Of a DNA stretch of 6,179 bases, positions 1 through 5,275 are shown one piece after another. The position numbers and the translations under genes are program-made. Positions within the stretch are counted from its first letter, which is position 1, and every line of letters begins with the position of its first letter. The notes under the pieces were generated by a model, which saw nothing but the letters and a program-made list of their open reading frames with translations, was not told the origin of the DNA and did not search any database. The DNA is taken from positions 1-6,179 of the forward strand of contig URDT01000046.1 in NCBI GenBank assembly GCA_900546745.1, given 5' to 3'. The DNA comes from an uncultured Mycoplasmatota bacterium (GTDB taxonomy: Bacteria > Bacillota_I > Bacilli_A > RF39 > UBA660).

Positions 1-69
1 TTTATTTTTTTTTTTTTATATTTATATTTTTTTTTTTTTATTTTTTTATTTATTTTTTTTATAATATAA
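1..69. repeat. T-rich low-complexity tract
   Basis: The left edge is almost pure T on the plus strand, broken by single A residues, with runs of 12 or more T. It lies immediately downstream of the small HTH gene on the minus strand, where it reads as poly-A. I see no gene, hairpin or terminator-like stem in it. Such homopolymer tracts are prone to slippage and sequencing error, so the exact length should not be trusted. Confidence 0.7.
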
Positions 70-210
70 TCATTTACTAACTTTTTTTTCATATTCTTTT
101 TTCCAATTATATAATGTAGGAATACTAACACCAATCTTTGTAGCAACTTCCTTTATAGAATATTCTTTTAACAATAATAATGCCTGTTCTTTAACCTCTA
201 AGTTATACAT
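70..210 (-). CDS. small helix-turn-helix protein, 46 aa
   Basis: This ORF encodes 46 residues, starting MYNLEVKEQ and ending EKKVSK. Residues about 9-40 form a classical trihelical HTH: helix 1 ALLLLKEY, helix 2 IKEVATKIG, a turn at VS, and recognition helix IPTLYNWKKEY. The pattern (A-x3-G-V-S-x3-L-Y-x-W) is typical of homeodomain-like HTH domains, including the N-terminal part of IS3-type OrfA transposases and some phage regulators. Nothing follows the HTH, so it is a bare DNA-binding domain. The start is supported by a GAGG Shine-Dalgarno at 217-220, six bases before the ATG, and by a good promoter at 235-263. It is separated from cotE by a terminator. It could be a small autoregulator or a remnant of a transposase orfA; no inverted repeats or second transposase ORF are visible. 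The HTH call is firm, the biological role unknown. Confidence 0.72.
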   Translation of the reverse strand: MYNLEVKEQALLLLKEYSIKEVATKIGVSIPTLYNWKKEYEKKVSK

Positions 211-234
211 AAAGTTCCTCTTTTCTTAGAGGGT

Positions 235-263
235 ATTCTACCACATTTATATTAATCTGTAAA
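235..263 (-). promoter_or_regulatory. sigma-A promoter of the small HTH gene
   Basis: On the minus strand TTTACA (258-263) is followed after exactly 17 bases by TAGAAT (235-240). The TG dinucleotide one base upstream of the -10 makes it an extended -10. The predicted start is near 228, leaving a leader of about 18 nt. The -35 box lies next to the U-tract side of the cotE terminator, so the gene is set up to be transcribed independently of cotE. Confidence 0.6.
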
Positions 264-264
264 C

Positions 265-287
265 AAAAAAAACACCTAAGTGTTTTT
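265..287 (-). terminator. intrinsic terminator of cotE
   Basis: Read on the minus strand, an 8-bp stem (280-287 with 268-275) closes a 4-nt loop (276-279) and runs into eight U residues (272-265). The UAG stop codon of cotE (278-276) sits inside the loop, and the 5' arm encodes the last residues of CotE. The U-tract overlaps the 3' arm, as in many compact AT-rich terminators. Confidence 0.8.
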
Positions 288-821
288 ATCTTCAATGTAA
301 TCTTCTTTTACATCATTATCAATTTCATTTAATACTTCGTCGTCAACTTCATCATTTAAGTCATCCCAAGGATCTTCTTCCTCTTCCGTAGCAATCTTCA
401 TTTTAGTTTCTCCTACTACTTCAACACCTAACTCTTTTTCAATATCAAAATCTATATTACCAGAATCTGATATTTCTACATGAGTACAACTAGGTTGTTT
501 CAAAGTTCTAACAATAATATCTGTATCACTTGTTAATTCTGTATTTTCTTTTGTTTTTACATGAAATATGTCATTATAATCAATTTTTTTATTAACAACT
601 GTAGTCTTACTATCATTGTCATAAGAATACCAAATATTAACATCATAAGAACCATCTACGCCTATATTGTCACCCGATTTATATCCTTTAAATTTATGAT
701 TAATAACCCAGCATCCTAAAACTGTTGTAGGAATATTTTCCGTGGTAATACTATAATTGTTTTTAAATGACTTTTTACCTTTTCCGATGACTGCTTTTGT
801 AACAATTTCTTTAAATCCCAT
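276..821 (-). CDS. cotE: outer spore coat morphogenetic protein CotE
   Basis: CotE directs assembly of the outer coat around the forespore in Bacillus-type endospores and is made in the mother cell. The 181-aa product has the same length as B. subtilis CotE, as I recall it, and follows its landmarks in order: KEIVTKAV near the N-terminus, GCWVINHK (36-43), YDVNIWYSY (59-67), LKQPSC (107-112), VVGETK (135-140), then a strongly acidic tail (about 146-178) rich in Asp and Glu. I chose the ATG at 819-821 because GAGGTGATC (824-832), a long match to the 16S rRNA anti-Shine-Dalgarno, precedes it. An in-frame GTG at 834-836 would lie upstream of that site and upstream of the predicted transcript start. 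It sits 52 bp after oapA with a sporulation-type promoter in the gap. Identification is strong; divergence from Bacillus sequences suggests a distant lineage. Confidence 0.93.
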   Translation of the reverse strand: MGFKEIVTKAVIGKGKKSFKNNYSITTENIPTTVLGCWVINHKFKGYKSGDNIGVDGSYDVNIWYSYDNDSKTTVVNKKIDYNDIFHVKTKENTELTSDTDIIVRTLKQPSCTHVEISDSGNIDFDIEKELGVEVVGETKMKIATEEEEDPWDDLNDEVDDEVLNEIDNDVKEDYIEDKNT

Positions 822-823
822 AC

Positions 824-832
824 GATCACCTC
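824..832 (-). promoter_or_regulatory. ribosome binding site deciding the cotE start
   Basis: GAGGTGATC on the minus strand pairs without mismatch to the 3' end of 16S rRNA and ends two bases before the ATG at 821. It rules out the upstream in-frame GTG (836), which would place this sequence inside the coding region. Confidence 0.8.
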
Positions 833-839
833 TCACTTT

Positions 840-868
840 AATGTATGCGATTCATTAAGAAATGTGTC
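840..868 (-). promoter_or_regulatory. sigma-E / sigma-K type sporulation promoter of cotE
   Basis: The minus strand carries CATACATT (840-847), a full match to the sigma-E -10 consensus CATACAHT. Thirteen bases upstream is GACACATT (861-868), six of eight bases of the sigma-E -35 consensus. The same -10, read as CATACATTA, also fits the sigma-K form CATANNNTA, with an AC 16 bases upstream. B. subtilis cotE is known to be transcribed from sigma-E and sigma-K promoters, so the position and double match agree with the gene identity. The predicted start is near 833, giving a very short leader. Confidence 0.65.
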
Positions 869-873
869 CTATT

Positions 874-1452
874 TTATTTCACTTTATAAAATTTTGAAAC
901 GACTTTAGCAAATTCATATAAAATGTAATTGCTTTTATTAATAGCAATGCCTTTTCCTAACGCTTTACCACCAATGGTAAATGCTGATATAATTCCTGTA
1001 ACAATTAAAACCGTAGCAAAGGAATTTAATCCAAACGCCTTAGCAAGAGAAGAAGCTATAATACTACCTGCTGTACCAGAAATAATTCCACAAATATCTC
1101 CTACTACATCATTACAAAAAGAAGATACTTTATCAGAATTTTTCTTAAATTTAACAGCTACATCTGCACCATTTACTTTTCTAGAATTCATAGAATGAAA
1201 AGGAGCTTCATCAGCAGATTGAACAGCTACACCAATCATATCAAAAATAATTCCTATTAAAATAAATATAATCAAAACTAAAATTCCTATAATAATATGA
1301 ACTCTAGAAATAATTGTTTCTGATAAAAAAGAAAATAAAATAGAAATTAAAAAAGCCAACAATGTTATTCGAAGAATCCAAGGGTAATTCACCAATTCTT
1401 TTTTATTTTTCTTTAATACTTTTTGAATACTTTTTTTCTCGTCTGTTTTCAT
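874..1452 (-). CDS. oapA: OLE RNA-associated membrane protein OapA
   Basis: OapA is the integral membrane protein that binds OLE RNA and holds it at the cell membrane. The 192-aa product has a basic N-terminus (1-24), then four hydrophobic segments at about 25-43, 52-77, 117-138 and 143-162. Between the second and third is a hydrophilic, mostly basic stretch containing DEAPFHSM (81-88), SRKV and KFKKN. It has the DxxxD motif (D115, D119, within NDVVGD) that I remember as conserved in OapA, next to SSFCNDVVGDICGIISG, which I recall as family-typical. Length fits the family. The start has an AAGGAG site (1457-1462) four bases upstream. The gene follows the OLE RNA directly, on the same strand, as in other Firmicutes; this context is the strongest support. 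No separate promoter was found, so it is probably expressed by read-through of the weak terminator at 1467-1486. cotE follows without an intervening terminator. Confidence 0.87.
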   Translation of the reverse strand: MKTDEKKSIQKVLKKNKKELVNYPWILRITLLAFLISILFSFLSETIISRVHIIIGILVLIIFILIGIIFDMIGVAVQSADEAPFHSMNSRKVNGADVAVKFKKNSDKVSSFCNDVVGDICGIISGTAGSIIASSLAKAFGLNSFATVLIVTGIISAFTIGGKALGKGIAINKSNYILYEFAKVVSKFYKVK

Positions 1453-1466
1453 AATTCTCCTTATAC

Positions 1467-1486
1467 AAAAAAAAGGAATAATTCCT
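1467..1486 (-). terminator. short terminator-like hairpin at the 3' end of OLE RNA
   Basis: On the minus strand AGGAA-TTA-TTCCT forms a 5-bp stem with a 3-nt loop (1474-1486), followed by eight U residues in total (1474-1467). It probably marks the OLE 3' end. Because the stem is short and oapA lies only 14 bp further on with no evident promoter, read-through into oapA is likely. Confidence 0.55.
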
Positions 1487-2087
1487 CATTATAATTCGAA
1501 TGGCTACTCATATAGTTAACTTTACGTCTTAAGGTCAAGCAGGATTTCCCTCATTTCTACAGTGCGTTACCACACTTGCGGTTCCCCTTTAAAGAAATGA
1601 ATATATTGTTTCCAAATATATGGCTTGATTGCCACTGAGTACGTACTGCAATCCTATATAAATGTACACTCTAGGAGATTTCCTCACCATCATTTATTAT
1701 TAATTCTTTTTTGCAAACGTAGTTTCAAGAAGCAATAATACTTATATATTGGCCGATATACAAGTATCTGTCATCTATCCCCTAAATTCACGCAAGACAA
1801 GCTACGCTACTCGTAAGTTTCCCCACATAGTAGGTTTAATCCTAAGTCGTCATTAGTCCATCAACGAAACGTGTGTAGGCTAATAACAAGATTAGGTCTC
1901 CACGAATAATTGGGTCAGTGACGTATGCCATTACGGTTGCCCAATTACTCTTCTCTCAGCACTCACCCTAAACTGGGCGTATAAAGCAAGCACCAAAAGT
2001 TTCACAGATATGCTCTTTAGTGGTGTTTTATTCCCACCTTCATAATAAATTCAAATGACTAGAATAATGTGCCATCTCAATTAATAC
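1467..2087 (-). ncRNA. ole: OLE RNA (ornate, large, extremophilic), about 620 nt
   Basis: This stretch has no plausible ORF, is visibly richer in G+C than its neighbours, and is bounded by a strong promoter (start near 2087) and a terminator hairpin (1467-1486). Its length of about 620 nt matches OLE RNA (about 610 nt in Bacillus halodurans), and it lies directly upstream of oapA. Stems found by eye include 1907-1914 with 1940-1947 (8 bp), 1738-1749 with 1756-1767 (12 bp with one G-U, 6-nt loop), 1627-1632 with 1648-1653 (6 bp), and 1551-1558 with 1593-1600 (8 bp). OLE RNA is known to form a membrane ribonucleoprotein with OapA and accessory proteins such as OapB and OapC, with roles in cold, alcohol and metal stress. 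tmRNA and RNase P RNA do not fit. Ends are predictions, and identification rests on size, partner gene and structure, not an alignment. Confidence 0.82.
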
Positions 2088-2093
2088 GTCAGT

Positions 2094-2122
2094 AATATAC
2101 TATACTTTTCATTTTTTGTCAA
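2094..2122 (-). promoter_or_regulatory. sigma-A promoter of OLE RNA
   Basis: A consensus TTGACA (2117-2122) and TATATT (2094-2099) are separated by exactly 17 bases on the minus strand, making this the strongest promoter in the window. The predicted start is a G near 2087. It lies downstream of the enolase terminator, so OLE is an independent transcription unit rather than part of a long operon. Confidence 0.85.
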
Positions 2123-2138
2123 ATTCACTATAGTATAT
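2095..2138. repeat. 10-bp inverted repeat around the OLE promoter
   Basis: ATATACTATA (2095-2104) and its exact reverse complement TATAGTATAT (2129-2138) face each other with centres 34 bp apart, close to three helical turns. One arm overlaps the -10 box and the other lies just upstream of the -35 box. The transcript starts beyond both arms, so this cannot act as an RNA hairpin and is better seen as a possible DNA operator. Confidence 0.6.
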
Positions 2139-2168
2139 GCGTTCAAAAAAATATCTTTACAATAAATT

Positions 2169-2193
2169 AAAAAAAATAGATTTCTCTATTTTT
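2169..2193 (-). terminator. intrinsic terminator of eno
   Basis: On the minus strand AAAAATAGA (2193-2185) pairs with TCTATTTTT (2180-2172) across a GAAA tetraloop (2184-2181), and the U-run continues to 2169. Two bases of the eno stop codon (2194-2192) belong to the 5' arm. The A/T symmetry means it could also work on the plus strand. Confidence 0.8.
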
Positions 2194-3433
2194 AATAAAT
2201 TTCTTCTTCAATTCGAATTAATTGATTATACTTACACATACGATCTGTTCTTGACATAGAACCAGTTTTAATTTGTCCTAAATGAAGTCCTACTGCTAAA
2301 TCAGCAATTGTAGTGTCTTCTGTTTCACCACTTCTATGAGAAATAATAGTATTATATTGATGACTGCGCGCTAATTCAATTGTTTCTAATGTTTCTGTGA
2401 TAGTACCAATTTGATTTACTTTTAATAAAATTGCATTACCAGCTTTTTTATCAATTCCCATTTGTAAACATTTTTTATTTGTTACAAATAAATCATCACC
2501 AACTAATTGAATTTTATTTCCTAATTTCTCAGTTACTTTAGTAAATCCTTCCCAGTCATTTTCATCAACAGGGTCTTCTATAGAAATAATTGGATATTTA
2601 TTTGTTAAATCTTCATAATATTCAATTAATTCGTCTGTTGTTAAAGATCTACCTTCTCCAACTAAATGATATTTTCCATCTTTATAGAATTCACTTGCAG
2701 CAACATCAATAGCCATACATACATCTTTTCCAGGAACATATCCAGCTTTTTGAATTGCTTCCATGATTAGTTCAAATCCTTCTCCATTAGAAGATAAATC
2801 TGGAGCAAAACCACCTTCATCTCCAACGCTAGTAACTAATCCTTTTTCTTTTAATACATTTTTTAAATTATGAAATACTTCTGATCCAATACGAACTCTT
2901 TCCTTAATTGTATCTGCCATTGGAATAATCATATATTCTTGAAAATCCAATTTATTATCAGCATGAGCTCCACCATTAATAATATTCATCATTGGTCTTG
3001 GTTCTTCTACTTTTCCATCACCAAAATTATCACTTACATAACGATATAGTGGCATTTTAGCATCTAAAGCTGAAGCTTTTAAAGCTGCCATAGATACTCC
3101 TAAAATTGCGTTTGCTCCAAATTTAGATTTTGTTTCGGTTCCATCTGCTTGAATCATTGCGTAATCTAATTCTTTTTGATTAGAAGCATCCATACCAATT
3201 ACTAAATCACGGATAGGACCATTTACATTAGCTACAGCTTTTAAAACACCTTTCCCCATGTATCTAGTACCACCATCACGAAGTTCTAACGCCTCTCTTT
3301 CTCCAGTAGAAGCTCCACTAGGTACAGCAGCTCTACCCTTGACACCATTTTCTAATACTACATCTACTTCTACAGTAGGATTTCCTCTAGAGTCTAATAT
3401 TTCTCTAGCAATAACATCTTTAATTTTTGTCAT
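2192..3433 (-). CDS. eno: enolase (phosphopyruvate hydratase)
   Basis: Enolase converts 2-phosphoglycerate to phosphoenolpyruvate and water in glycolysis, using Mg2+, in the cytoplasm. The 413-aa product shows the whole family signature: EILDSRGNPTVEV (11-23), the flexible loop SGAST (39-43), H157 in GGAHADN, E166, E206 in GDEGGFAP, Mg ligands D243, E286 (SIEDP) and D313 (GDD), catalytic K338 in LLKVNQIGT, the SHRSGETED segment (365-373) and K389 in the C-terminal KTGSMSR. It is slightly shorter than typical bacterial enolases (about 430 aa): it ends at RIEEEIY and lacks roughly the last 17 residues of the usual tail, which is not catalytic. The ATG has GAGGGTGAT (3439-3447) upstream. It is monocistronic, with its own promoter and terminator. 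There are no glycolytic neighbours such as gpmI, tpiA, pgk or gapA, which often accompany eno in Firmicutes, at least within this window. Confidence 0.99.
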   Translation of the reverse strand: MTKIKDVIAREILDSRGNPTVEVDVVLENGVKGRAAVPSGASTGEREALELRDGGTRYMGKGVLKAVANVNGPIRDLVIGMDASNQKELDYAMIQADGTETKSKFGANAILGVSMAALKASALDAKMPLYRYVSDNFGDGKVEEPRPMMNIINGGAHADNKLDFQEYMIIPMADTIKERVRIGSEVFHNLKNVLKEKGLVTSVGDEGGFAPDLSSNGEGFELIMEAIQKAGYVPGKDVCMAIDVAASEFYKDGKYHLVGEGRSLTTDELIEYYEDLTNKYPIISIEDPVDENDWEGFTKVTEKLGNKIQLVGDDLFVTNKKCLQMGIDKKAGNAILLKVNQIGTITETLETIELARSHQYNTIISHRSGETEDTTIADLAVGLHLGQIKTGSMSRTDRMCKYNQLIRIEEEIY

Positions 3434-3453
3434 ATTTTATCACCCTCTTTATT

Positions 3454-3462
3454 ATTATAACA
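3454..3462 (-). promoter_or_regulatory. extended -10 promoter of eno
   Basis: The minus strand reads TGTTATAAT, a perfect TATAAT (3454-3459) with the TG of an extended -10. No good -35 hexamer is present at the usual distance; the best, CTTCAA at 3476-3481, is poor. The start would be near 3447, so the Shine-Dalgarno would lie at the very 5' end of a leader of about 14 nt. Confidence 0.6.
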
Positions 3463-3515
3463 CTTTTTAAAACCTTTGAAGTGATATTAGACAAATGTTT
3501 ACAAAAATTAATAAT

Positions 3516-5186
3516 TTAATTAAAATCTTTAAATTTTAATGTTTTAATTTTATGTTTCATTTCTTTATCTGAAAATTCCATTATATTGCTTAATTGATTT
3601 TGATATAAATCTGCTATTTTTATATATATCAATTCTTTCTCTTTATCATTTAAAAATGGAGCTTGTGTTTGAATATAATTGAAATTAACAAGTTGTGAAA
3701 TAGTATAGTTTCCTCTTCTTAAAATCTCATCAATAATTACAGACATTTTAAAGCTGAATACATATAAATATTTTAATAAAATAAAATCGATCTTTTTTAT
3801 TGAGATTTTTGTTAAATTAGAAATTGATTCTACACTTTTTTTCTTATCAATAAAGTTTGTTAAAATAATTAAATCTGCATCTTTTTCTTGCTTTAAGTTA
3901 GGAAATCTTCTATAAATATAGCCCATGGAAAAATCATAATTAAAATCTTCATTTTGTGATGCTTCAATTTTATCTTTTATTTCTTCCAATACATTGTTTA
4001 ATTGATTTTGGTATAAATCTGTCATTTTTAAATATAATAATTCTTTCTCTTTATCATTTAAAAATGGAACTTGTGTTTGAATATAATTAAAATTAGCGAT
4101 TTGAGAAATAGTATAGTTTCCTCTTCTTAAAATCTCATCAATAATTACAGGCATTTTAAAACTAAATACATATAAATGCTTTAATAAAATGAAATCGATT
4201 TTTTTCATTGAAAATTTTGTCAGATTAGAAATTAATTCTACGCTTTTTTTCTTATCAATAAAGCTTGTTAAAATAATTAAATCTGCATCTTTTTCTTGTT
4301 TTAAGTTAGGAAATCTTCTATAAATATAGCTCATAGAAAGATCATAATTAAAATCTTCATTTTGTGATGTTTGATTTTTTAGAGACTTTACACCTCGTAA
4401 TTCTTTCTTAATAGCCATTTTAAAACTATTTAATTGTATTTTTTCTTGTTTTGTTAAAAGAGAGGGCACTACTAAACAATCATAGGTTTCTCCATATCTC
4501 TTAACTAACAATTTATAATAATTAGAATCTTTTTCTTTATATTTTTCAATAATTTTTAGAATAAAATTTTTATCTTGCTCATCAAAATAGTCAAAAAAGC
4601 TTTGTTTTTTATTTGGACCCGTTTTTTTTATAACATCACCTTTTTTTATCCTATTTCTAATATTTGCTCGAAAGTTATTCAATTTAACTTTTTCTTCTTT
4701 TGTTAAACGCGACGGTACTACTAAACAATCATATCTTTCTCCGTATTCTTTTACTAACACTTTATAATAATTATGATTCTCCTTTTTATATTCTTCAATA
4801 AGCTGTAAAACTAACTTATAATCTTTCTTATCAAAGTAATCAAAGAAACTCTGCTTTTTAGTTGGTTTTGGCTTTTTCAAAAAATTACCATTCTTTATTC
4901 TATTTCTAATATTGTTTCTAAAATTATTTAATTGTTTTTTTTCCTTTTTTGTTAAACATGACGGTACTACTAAACAATTATAGTGTTCTCCATATTCTTT
5001 TACTAACACTTTATAATAATCATGATTTAATTTTTTATATTCTTCAATAATTTTTAGAACTGAATCATAATCTTTCTTATCAAAGTAATCAAAAAAACTC
5101 GATTTTCTCTTATTTGTACTTTTTTTATCATTTTCTACTACTTTTGGTATAGAAATAGCAATATTTTCGTATTTTTTTCGTTTCAT
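3516..5186 (-). CDS. modular repeat protein, 556 aa, unknown function
   Basis: I do not recognise this family. The protein is soluble (no signal peptide or membrane segment) and rich in Lys, Asn, Ile and Tyr. A basic leader (1-27) is followed by three tandem type A units with an 83-aa period, at about 28-110, 111-193 and 194-266. Each starts with SFFDYF and contains DYYKVLVKEYGE- and CLVVPS-like motifs, then LTKxEK. Two type B units with a 136-aa period follow (275-410 and 411-546), starting QNEDFNYD and containing YIYRRFPNLKQEKDADLI, FSFKM and PFLNDKEKEL. The end is KEMKHKIKTLKFKDFN. Each B unit has two stretches resembling helix-turn-helix cores (see findings). The ATG is preceded by GGAG (5195-5198). 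The upstream neighbour is a paralogue with the same layout and nearly the same tail, 89 bp away. No convincing terminator follows. DNA binding is only a guess. Confidence 0.9.
   Translation of the reverse strand: MKRKKYENIAISIPKVVENDKKSTNKRKSSFFDYFDKKDYDSVLKIIEEYKKLNHDYYKVLVKEYGEHYNCLVVPSCLTKKEKKQLNNFRNNIRNRIKNGNFLKKPKPTKKQSFFDYFDKKDYKLVLQLIEEYKKENHNYYKVLVKEYGERYDCLVVPSRLTKEEKVKLNNFRANIRNRIKKGDVIKKTGPNKKQSFFDYFDEQDKNFILKIIEKYKEKDSNYYKLLVKRYGETYDCLVVPSLLTKQEKIQLNSFKMAIKKELRGVKSLKNQTSQNEDFNYDLSMSYIYRRFPNLKQEKDADLIILTSFIDKKKSVELISNLTKFSMKKIDFILLKHLYVFSFKMPVIIDEILRRGNYTISQIANFNYIQTQVPFLNDKEKELLYLKMTDLYQNQLNNVLEEIKDKIEASQNEDFNYDFSMGYIYRRFPNLKQEKDADLIILTNFIDKKKSVESISNLTKISIKKIDFILLKYLYVFSFKMSVIIDEILRRGNYTISQLVNFNYIQTQAPFLNDKEKELIYIKIADLYQNQLSNIMEFSDKEMKHKIKTLKFKDFN
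3519..4364 (-). repeat. two tandem 408-bp coding repeats (type B, 136 aa)
   Basis: Copy 1 covers 4364-3957 and copy 2 covers 3956 to about 3549, followed by a short terminal extension. They keep frame and are largely identical at protein level. A third copy lies in the neighbouring gene at about 5716-5276. The extension FSDKEMKHKIKTLK occurs only after the last B unit of each gene. Confidence 0.88.
4389..5105 (-). repeat. three tandem 249-bp coding repeats (type A, 83 aa)
   Basis: Units span 5105-4857, 4856-4608 and 4607-4389, the last cut short where the linker to the B units begins. The first two end with RNRIK plus a Gly-containing, Lys/Pro-rich linker, while the third ends with KKEL. Units in the neighbouring gene have the same 83-aa spacing. 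Confidence 0.88.
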
Positions 5187-5209
5187 ATATAATTCTCCAT
5201 CTGAAAGTT

Positions 5210-5239
5210 ATTCTATAAAAAATGTATTGATTTTATAAA
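5210..5239 (-). promoter_or_regulatory. possible promoter of the 556-aa repeat protein gene
   Basis: On the minus strand TAGAAT (5210-5215) lies 18 bases after TTTATA (5234-5239), a four-of-six -35 match. The start would be near 5203, leaving a leader of about 17 nt with GGAG at 5195-5198. The surrounding 89-bp gap (5187-5275) is so AT-rich that a chance match is possible. No terminator for the upstream gene is evident there, so co-transcription is also possible. Confidence 0.35.
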
Positions 5240-5275
5240 TAATATTATGAAATTATCTTATTATTAACTAACTAT

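Noticed and set aside
211..233. Shine-Dalgarno-sequestering hairpin (arms 217-221 and 228-232) as an RNA switch for the HTH gene
   Set aside because: The predicted transcript starts near 228, so most of one arm would not be transcribed. The dyad is kept only as a possible DNA operator.
929..1198. Plus-strand ORF opposite oapA
   Set aside because: It lies wholly antisense to the conserved OapA coding region, has no ribosome binding site and resembles no protein; it is a codon-composition shadow.
1467..2087. tmRNA, RNase P RNA or another large structured RNA instead of OLE
   Set aside because: A GAGGAAATCTCC-like stretch near 1674-1685 recalls RNase P, but the rest of its conserved core is missing. 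No tRNA-like ends or tag ORF are seen for tmRNA. Length and the adjacent oapA favour OLE; ROOL has a similar size but would not explain oapA.
3258..3470. Plus-strand ORF opposite the start of eno
   Set aside because: It is antisense to the highly conserved enolase N-terminus, and its only support is an open frame.
3499..3530. Intrinsic terminator after the 556-aa protein gene
   Set aside because: Only a 5-bp all-A/T stem followed by five T residues can be drawn; in such AT-rich DNA this is not distinguishable from chance.
3519..5105. CRISPR-like or non-coding tandem repeats
   Set aside because: The repeats are 249 and 408 bp, in frame, without spacers, and diverge in ways that keep the protein sequence, so they are coding domains.
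5187..5275. Terminator or regulatory RNA between the two repeat protein genes
   Set aside because: The gap holds only AT-rich sequence with a weak 6-bp dyad and no U-run; nothing beyond a possible weak promoter can be supported.
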